This document shows positions 58,578 through 64,000 of a stretch of 64,000 bases of DNA, piece after piece (the stretch's first letter is position 1; every line of letters starts with the position of its first letter). The stretch lies in assembly GCF_000348985.1 (NCBI RefSeq), contig NC_035924.1, positions 434,001-498,000 on the forward strand, read 5' to 3'. The notes under the pieces were generated by a model. The model was not told the DNA's origin. It worked only from the letters and a program-made list of their open reading frames with translations, and searched no databases. The translations under genes and the position numbers were made by a program. Source of the stretch: Huiozyma naganishii CBS 8797 (taxonomy: Eukaryota > Ascomycota > Saccharomycetes > Saccharomycetales > Saccharomycetaceae).

Positions 58578-60194
58578 CTAAACGAGTCTTTCCTCGAATC
58601 TCAACTCGTCGTTTGGGGGCAACCCAATGAGTAATCTTAGAAAGTTTTCCAAGGCAAGTCTCTGTCTGTTCAAAGAGTTGATTGGTTGGAACCCCTTTCT
58701 TGTCAGTGGCGCCTTCAGCCAGTAACTCAAGAAGGTCAAGATTGGATAGAAGTCACTGAACTTGTCACTTGGTGGGGCACCGTCCTCGATTTTCTGGTAC
58801 TTGATCCTTGAAAAAAATTCTGTCATCACGAGCAAGTCGATGATCAAAGGTGCCGCCAAGAGCGAGTCCTCACACACGTTATGGATGGAGATTCTGTTGT
58901 GCCCACCCAACATCAGTTCGCTGTAGTACTCGTCCATGGCGACTTTGGAGTCACCGACAGCTGGGAGATACTTGATGACGATACAGTGGTTGACTTTACT
59001 CTTATCCTTGTGATCGTTGTACAGGATTTTGTTTGACTGGATACAGTCGTCAATGACTGAGCTCTTGGAGATCTCCTTCGACCGGAATTGTCTCTGCGAG
59101 GACAAGTTCTTTCCGTCGTTGTTCCCCAAATGGTTGTACGACGCGATGGAGACGGGCTTGATCCCCGCATCGACCAAGAACTGCATCAGAACAGACTTCA
59201 ATTTTGTCTGACCAGACTTGAAATCGTCACCTGCAATCAACACGTCGTGTCTCTCCGCCAGATCGATCAAACCTGGCACAAAAGTGTTCTGCGGGGATCC
59301 ATTAATGTAGGGGACACCTTCCAAGATCGAAGCCGCTGCAAAGATGGTTGATGGAGCGATCTCCTCGTGGTTATCCTCAATAGCCTTCAAAAGGGAATCA
59401 GCCGAATCGTTAACACTGGGGATGATATCGACACATCTTTCCGTGTTTGCTGTCCACAACACAATCACTTTATCCAACTTGTTTGTCGCTTTAAAGTGAC
59501 GAATATCTTTCCTAATCTGTTCCAAATCTTTTCTCTTCTGTGCAGTGGAGAACCCTTCCCCGCCCTGTGTCGCATTAATACAGTTATTAGCTCTATCGAA
59601 TTGGTTCAAAGCGATGAAATCAGGGTAGTAAACTGATTTCATGGGCACGATATTTTCCATCTGACTTTTCAATTTCATTTGAAGGTCATACTCCAGTACA
59701 TGCCCCCTCTGCATTGCTTCGAACAAGTTAGCATTATTGATATCCCACCCATCAACCACGAACTCCGTTGGGTCCGCCATGGGTAGCACGGAATTAAATG
59801 GGACAAACACGTCATTCCCCTTCACATCGACCCCCAATTTCATAGTGGACGACTGTGTCATTGAACCGAAAAAATTGGCCCTTTGAGGCCCCTCCTTGTT
59901 ATTGAACACCATTTTCTGTCTATTAGCCAAAATAGAAGCTAAGAGAGTGGACCCGTTATTCCCGCCAAACCCTACTAACAAGACACCAACTTTCTCTGGG
60001 ACACTGAGATCCACTTTAAAGTTGTAATTAATCTCGCGGGGGGACAGCCCGCGAACAGCGCCTGTTGATGGGTCTGTGTCAATGACCGTGTTCTGGTACT
60101 TAAACGAGGAAACCAGCTCATTGGTCTCTCTGGACAGAGTACATAGTTGTGGGTTAAAGGGGATAGCGTTTGCTGAACCAGAATTGTTAGTCAT
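58578..60194 (-). CDS. INO1: Inositol-3-phosphate synthase
   Basis: Converts glucose-6-phosphate to inositol-3-phosphate with NAD, the committed step of inositol synthesis. 538 aa from the ATG at 60194 ([15 protein letters not shown]), against 533 in S. cerevisiae (YJL153C). The open frame continues 70 codons upstream without a family match, and that stretch contains the TATA box, so it is promoter. Conserved motifs: NAD-binding [81 protein letters not shown] and [30 protein letters not shown]. Ino2/Ino4 elements and a TATA box lie upstream. Confidence 0.97.
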   Translation of the reverse strand: MTNNSGSANAIPFNPQLCTLSRETNELVSSFKYQNTVIDTDPSTGAVRGLSPREINYNFKVDLSVPEKVGVLLVGFGGNNGSTLLASILANRQKMVFNNKEGPQRANFFGSMTQSSTMKLGVDVKGNDVFVPFNSVLPMADPTEFVVDGWDINNANLFEAMQRGHVLEYDLQMKLKSQMENIVPMKSVYYPDFIALNQFDRANNCINATQGGEGFSTAQKRKDLEQIRKDIRHFKATNKLDKVIVLWTANTERCVDIIPSVNDSADSLLKAIEDNHEEIAPSTIFAAASILEGVPYINGSPQNTFVPGLIDLAERHDVLIAGDDFKSGQTKLKSVLMQFLVDAGIKPVSIASYNHLGNNDGKNLSSQRQFRSKEISKSSVIDDCIQSNKILYNDHKDKSKVNHCIVIKYLPAVGDSKVAMDEYYSELMLGGHNRISIHNVCEDSLLAAPLIIDLLVMTEFFSRIKYQKIEDGAPPSDKFSDFYPILTFLSYWLKAPLTRKGFQPINSLNRQRLALENFLRLLIGLPPNDELRFEERLV

Positions 60195-60274
60195 TGTTGT
60201 GCAGTGTGGTGGTGCACTGCTGGATCGAGGGAGAGACAGACGAAGGAGTAACCGACCTACACCCCAAACGCTCC

Positions 60275-60284
60275 TATTTATATA
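60275..60284 (-). promoter_or_regulatory. INO1 TATA box
   Basis: Read on the minus strand this is TATATAAATA, a consensus TATA element 81 bp upstream of the chosen INO1 ATG. Confidence 0.7.
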
Positions 60285-60472
60285 CCGAGGGTAGACCGCC
60301 ACCTCGAAGCACATGGCGACCTTGCATGCAACTGAGAACAGCGCGACGGTCTCCATGTGACAACACAGCGCGAGGGTTAAACCCGCGCCCGCAGCACACA
60401 GCACTGCAAGGACACGGAACAGCTGTTACAGCAGAGCGAGCGCGAGCCGCGGACACGTCTCCGGCCACTAAC

Positions 60473-60482
60473 ATTTCACATG
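60473..60482 (-). promoter_or_regulatory. UASINO (ICRE), Ino2/Ino4 site
   Basis: Minus-strand CATGTGAAAT, an exact match to the inositol-sensitive upstream element, 279 bp upstream of the INO1 ATG. Related E-boxes: CATGTGA at 60354-60360, CACATG near 60310, and CATGTGAAGG at 60662-60671. Confidence 0.75.
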
Positions 60483-60711
60483 GCAGCGGAAACCCGATCT
60501 CTGTGCAAACAGCCGCTGACCCCATATCGGAGGGTTTCCGGTTGTCCGGAGTGTGAAAACTAAACGAGTTTAAGTGCTACACAATAGAGAGAGAGAGAGA
60601 GAGAGGAATTCGGAGTTCAGTACAGAGGATGCTATATCGGGGGAAATAGGGGAGGGTGTGCCATGTGAAGGGACAGAGCACTGTGGGGATGGGCACATGG
60701 CCGCCACCGCC

Positions 60712-61143
60712 TCAGTGCTGCACCTTGTTGTCACCGAACACGGCACTCGAGGCGGGGACCTCCTCGTAGCTGGGGAGCTGTGCGTCCTTTGTGTGGGACG
60801 GCTCCGCGGGCAAGGCCTCCTCCGCGGGCGAGGCCTCCAGGTCCACGTCCAGCGAGCCGTTGTTCAGTGGGGTGCGGGACTCGTCGTCGGTGTTACGGGA
60901 CCCCAGGCGGGAACCGGAAGCACCGCTGTTGCTGTTTGGTCTCTGCGTGCTTGTCTCGTATATGACGTATGCACTGTGGACGATGGCTGGGAAGTAGAAG
61001 ATGATTGTGAGTAGGAAACTGAGTAGCGTGTCCCTGGACCAGAAACCCTTCCGCATGATCACGGGGACAGGCGGGATGAACACACCAAGACACATCAAGA
61101 TGATGTCCTGTCTGTTCACTGAGTAGATTCCTTGGCCTACCAT
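60712..61143 (-). CDS. SNA3: Sna3, MVB-sorted small membrane protein
   Basis: 143 aa, against 133 in S. cerevisiae (YJL151C). Two transmembrane helices lie in the N-terminal half (about 12-30, DIILMCLGVFIPPVPVIM, and about 38-60, LLSFLLTIIFYFPAIVHSAYV), the arrangement of the Pmp3/UPF0057 family. The cytosolic tail is Ser/Asn-rich and ends with LPSYEEVPAS, which fits the PY-type motif that binds the Rsp5 ubiquitin ligase for sorting into multivesicular bodies. It lies upstream of INO1 in the same orientation, and its 3' end adjoins the distal INO1 E-box. Confidence 0.93.
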   Translation of the reverse strand: MVGQGIYSVNRQDIILMCLGVFIPPVPVIMRKGFWSRDTLLSFLLTIIFYFPAIVHSAYVIYETSTQRPNSNSGASGSRLGSRNTDDESRTPLNNGSLDVDLEASPAEEALPAEPSHTKDAQLPSYEEVPASSAVFGDNKVQH

Positions 61144-61736
61144 ATTCTACCGAGTTTTGCGCTGTGTGCTTTGGGGTTGGGGCCCCATCAGAAGGACAAA
61201 ACACCGCGTCACAACAGGCGCGCTTATATAAGATGTACGTATTTTATCTGTTGAGCCCCGAAAAATCGGGTCATGTGATGCGGTGGGGCGCAGCCTCTGG
61301 GGCACCCACACACCTGCGCACTCAAAATGCGGGAATTCCCACACTTTCTTTCTCTCTATGCACCCTGGTTACAGTGAGCCTATCTATACCTTCAGTAACA
61401 CAAGGCTTGTACCAACGCTTGATTGTGGGGATCAAATAAACTGCAGTGTAGCTTTACATTCTCTTGCTCTATTAACATCCTTTCTTTTTCCGGTTTTGCC
61501 ATTTTCACTTTCTGTATTTTATTTTTATTTTTTGTTTAATGGCAGAGGAGGAGGTAGATTTGACATTCTTGTGGAGGCGGAGAAACCTGCCATACAACAA
61601 TAAACATCTTTTTACTGATTCGTCATCAAACCCTGCTAACACATCAAGATAACCTTTTTGTCTAGTACTCGACACCTCCGTTCTTCCTATTCTTATTCCC
61701 CTTTTTTTTTTCAAGCTTTTCATACCCTGGAACATC
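61144..61736. other. SNA3 / DAS1 divergent promoter
   Basis: 593 bp with T-rich tracts before DAS1. No ORF or clear site. Confidence 0.55.
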
Positions 61737-63644
61737 ATGTCTCGAGAGTTCCCCATGAATAAGCTCCCTAGGGAGCTGTTGCACGAAATTGTATCACATT
61801 TGTCACAACAGGATCGACTGAACTGCGCACTCGTGTCCAGGAAATGGTACAAAGTGGCGACAAAGATCGTGTACAGGAGGATATACCTCAATGACTCGAA
61901 CGTCGTCAGGTCGGACTTTATGAACGTCGCTATAAACTGGACTCTGCTCAATATCCCGTCGTTTTTGAACGAGGATGAGTCCAGGGACATCGCAAACAGT
62001 AAACTGAGAGCACTCATAACCACATTTGAAAACAACGAATACATTCTGAACTCCGTCGAGTGGATACGAATAAACTGGGATCTGGACTCACTCCTGCAGA
62101 AAAAGATTTTGAAATTACTCTGCGATAAGGCACAGGCATTGAAACGACTGGAAAACGTCACAGACCCATCCTGTAACGATATTATTGCCTCGGGGAGGTA
62201 CTCCAGGGATAACCTCACAAGTTTCGACATGGCACCACCAAACTCTCTCCCGGAATTGGCAGTACCCCCCGAATTCATTCCAAACCTGATCGACTACCTG
62301 GATACAAGGATATCCACACACTTGTCACACATGACTCTGTTCATAGACCCTTTGAAACTTTTCAACTACTTGTACCATTTGAGGGAGAAACTGACCATTG
62401 TCGATTTGAAACTGCATTGGCGTCGAGAATTCTACGCACCAGAATATTTTGAGGAAAGTAAGTTGCGATCACCAGAATTGAGACGGCTCACAGATGTGTT
62501 TGACGTGCGCGCTCTCAAGACACTCACCATCATCTCGTGGAACGAGTCCCTCATGTCGCGCGAGATGCAGATGCTCAAAGAGTTCAAGGACTTTGTGCAT
62601 CTAGAAGACTTATCCCTCATTTCCATCAAACAGGACATCGATATCCTCGTCGAACTGTTCGAAAACTTGAAAAACTTGAAACGGCTGAAGATGGACTTCT
62701 TGGAGGATTACATCCCAGAGACGACGTCGCCACGGATCTTCCTAACCATTTTATTCAATTGTCAAAAGTTGCAGTTCATCGATATCAGATTTGAGGGGAT
62801 AGACACACCGGTCATCAACATGAATGGCAACAAGTTCGAGCTCGAGCAGAAATGCCACTGCGCAAACTGCACGTACGCGTTCAACGAAATACTGCGCGCC
62901 AAAATATTTGTATTCCCAATTGACTACTACCTGACGGACATCCAGGACATCGCCGCAAAGGATATCTTCAAGATGATGCGGTACCTCTCACTGCTACCGT
63001 ACTCGAAGGCCTGCGATTGCTACCCAAGTGTGAGGACACAACCAATGAACATGAACGAGTTCGTCAAAAAGATGAACGAAAACTTGGTCAACTACAGACA
63101 GCACAGAAACCAGTTACTCAAAGTACCAAGGGAGGATCCAAACCCAGGGATCAATGATACTTGGAACGCAGCGGACTCAGACCCAGTACACACGGCCGCT
63201 GATTCACGGCCGGTCACTCTACAAGCTCAAACGGTGCTACCGCAACTAACTACTACACAGGCGAATAGAGACGAATTTGAACAACTGGACATCATACTGT
63301 CGTCGACAATACTGAACCAACGACTCGAAAACAAACTGGAAAGGTTACCGCACGACCCTTTGACTAAGTCTGACGTGATCCACCTCTACCACCTCATGAT
63401 CCATCATTTCAAAAACACATACGTCACCTTCTTGAAGGGATTCCCAGAACTGAGATTCCTAATGCTGAACGATATCCCGACCATTGCAATAGAGGAAAAC
63501 ACCGAACGGATCTTCCACCCTATTTTTTACCATGACAACTACGAATCCAACCTGGGCGGCTGGACAAAACAGCCCTTCCCCAACAACGTTTCGAAAGGTA
63601 CAGACGGAGACGATACCGTCACCAGAAGAGCCACGTTTATTTAA
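61737..63644 (+). CDS. DAS1: Das1-like F-box protein
   Basis: Putative SCF ubiquitin-ligase substrate receptor. 635 aa, against 663 in S. cerevisiae Das1 (YJL149W). The F-box is at about residues 8-50 (KLPRELLHEIVSHLSQQDRL, ALVSRKWYKVATKIVYRRIY). The middle has leucine-rich-repeat-like segments (HLEDLSLISIKQDIDILVELFEN, LKNLKRLKMDF, CQKLQFIDIRF). A Cys cluster follows at about 380-390 (CHCANC) with CDC near 425, and a C-terminal FLKGFPELRFLMLNDIPT block. S. cerevisiae Das1 was found as a suppressor of dst1 sensitivity to 6-azauracil; its substrates are unknown. Its paralogue in S. cerevisiae is YDR131C. Confidence 0.92.
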   Translation: MSREFPMNKLPRELLHEIVSHLSQQDRLNCALVSRKWYKVATKIVYRRIYLNDSNVVRSDFMNVAINWTLLNIPSFLNEDESRDIANSKLRALITTFENNEYILNSVEWIRINWDLDSLLQKKILKLLCDKAQALKRLENVTDPSCNDIIASGRYSRDNLTSFDMAPPNSLPELAVPPEFIPNLIDYLDTRISTHLSHMTLFIDPLKLFNYLYHLREKLTIVDLKLHWRREFYAPEYFEESKLRSPELRRLTDVFDVRALKTLTIISWNESLMSREMQMLKEFKDFVHLEDLSLISIKQDIDILVELFENLKNLKRLKMDFLEDYIPETTSPRIFLTILFNCQKLQFIDIRFEGIDTPVINMNGNKFELEQKCHCANCTYAFNEILRAKIFVFPIDYYLTDIQDIAAKDIFKMMRYLSLLPYSKACDCYPSVRTQPMNMNEFVKKMNENLVNYRQHRNQLLKVPREDPNPGINDTWNAADSDPVHTAADSRPVTLQAQTVLPQLTTTQANRDEFEQLDIILSSTILNQRLENKLERLPHDPLTKSDVIHLYHLMIHHFKNTYVTFLKGFPELRFLMLNDIPTIAIEENTERIFHPIFYHDNYESNLGGWTKQPFPNNVSKGTDGDDTVTRRATFI

Positions 63645-64000
63645 AGTGACTTTTCGCCTGTGCTGGGGACAAGAATTTCCGTACGTTCAAGATTTATGGC
63701 ACGTACCCCAATTGCTACCTATACACTTCTACGTAAACATGTGACACAATCCCTTTTATGAATATTATTTAATGCATTCCTTTATGAACAACTCGCTTAG
63801 AAAACCTAACTTTATTTTGGATCCATTTTTTTTTCCGCATTTTTTTTTACTACTTAAACCTCACGAAAATTTTTTTTGTCGAAGTAGTGTGTTCTTCTAT
63901 GTCTTGCTGTAACAGGGAGGAAACCAGTGGACTCAGATGAGATTTATGGAATGTAAAGCAGCTTGGATATCTTTTGAGAGAGAATGGACTTGGATTCATG
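63645..64000. other. Region right of DAS1
   Basis: 356 bp of DAS1 3' region followed by T-rich tracts (about 63830-63875), which look like a promoter for something to the right. In S. cerevisiae the snR190-snR128 (U14) pair lies just beyond DAS1. I see no C/D box pair complete inside the window. Confidence 0.5.

Larger units (their letters stand above)
60195..60711. other. INO1 promoter / SNA3 3' region
   Basis: 517 bp holding the INO1 TATA box, several CATGTG/CACATG E-boxes and a (GA)n tract at about 60587-60605. Confidence 0.7.

Noticed and set aside
60195..60404. 70-codon N-terminal extension of INO1
   Set aside because: It contains the TATA box of the gene, has no similarity to the family, and starts at a non-ATG codon.
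63936..64000. Possible start of the snR190-U14 locus right of DAS1
   Set aside because: Synteny predicts it beyond the window, but no C and D box pair is complete here and I cannot verify the sequence.

Overview
The window is nuclear DNA of a budding yeast of the family Saccharomycetaceae. It has short spliceosomal introns with GTATGT donors and exact TACTAAC branch points (RPS14, RPL39), dense genes with few introns, and a gene order that follows the left arm of Saccharomyces cerevisiae chromosome X from CDC6 (YJL194W) to DAS1 (YJL149W) almost gene by gene.

The colinearity is imperfect in an informative way. SYP1, which lies on S. cerevisiae chromosome III, sits here between SWE1 and ATG36. 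Several genes expected on the X track are absent from their slots: MNN5, RBH1 (YJL181W), ERG20, YJL163C, FMP33 and VPS35. The simplest reading (inference) is one of the two sister tracks of a lineage that descends from the yeast whole-genome duplication and lost duplicates differently from Saccharomyces. I do not assign a species.

Layout. 0-6.4 kb: an unrecognised ORF, CDC6 with an Mcm1-type ECB and MCB promoter, a triose-phosphate-transporter-family gene and SOP4. 6.4-10 kb: a strong RNA-like hairpin followed by three ribosomal protein genes (RPS14, RPS22, RPL39). 10-19 kb: SWE1, SYP1, ATG36, then a 1.95-kb AT-rich gap holding only a 29-codon candidate ORF. 19-29.5 kb: GON7, MNN11, ATP12, PFD1, ATG27, an intronless RPL17, SWI3, KRE9, RFA3. 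29.8-38 kb: CPS1, TOH1, ASG7 with an a-specific-gene operator, SET2, QCR8. 38-45.2 kb: HAL5, a TPK-type PKA catalytic subunit and JJJ2. 45.7-50.3 kb: three PIR cell-wall genes, the first of which has a frameshift just after its signal peptide. 51.5-63.7 kb: FAR1, SSY5, FBP26, INO1 with Ino2/Ino4 sites, SNA3, DAS1.

Functional themes: cell-cycle control (CDC6, SWE1, FAR1), mating (ASG7, FAR1), wall and secretory pathway (SOP4, MNN11, KRE9, TOH1, PIR trio), autophagy and vacuole (ATG36, ATG27, CPS1, SNA3), mitochondria (ATP12, QCR8), nutrient signalling and metabolism (TPK, SSY5, FBP26, INO1, HAL5) and ribosomes. These are neighbours by ancestry rather than operons. I found no convincing tRNA, rRNA, transposon, LTR, centromere or CRISPR array. 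Many open frames begin upstream at a non-ATG codon; I give the first sensible ATG and say why.
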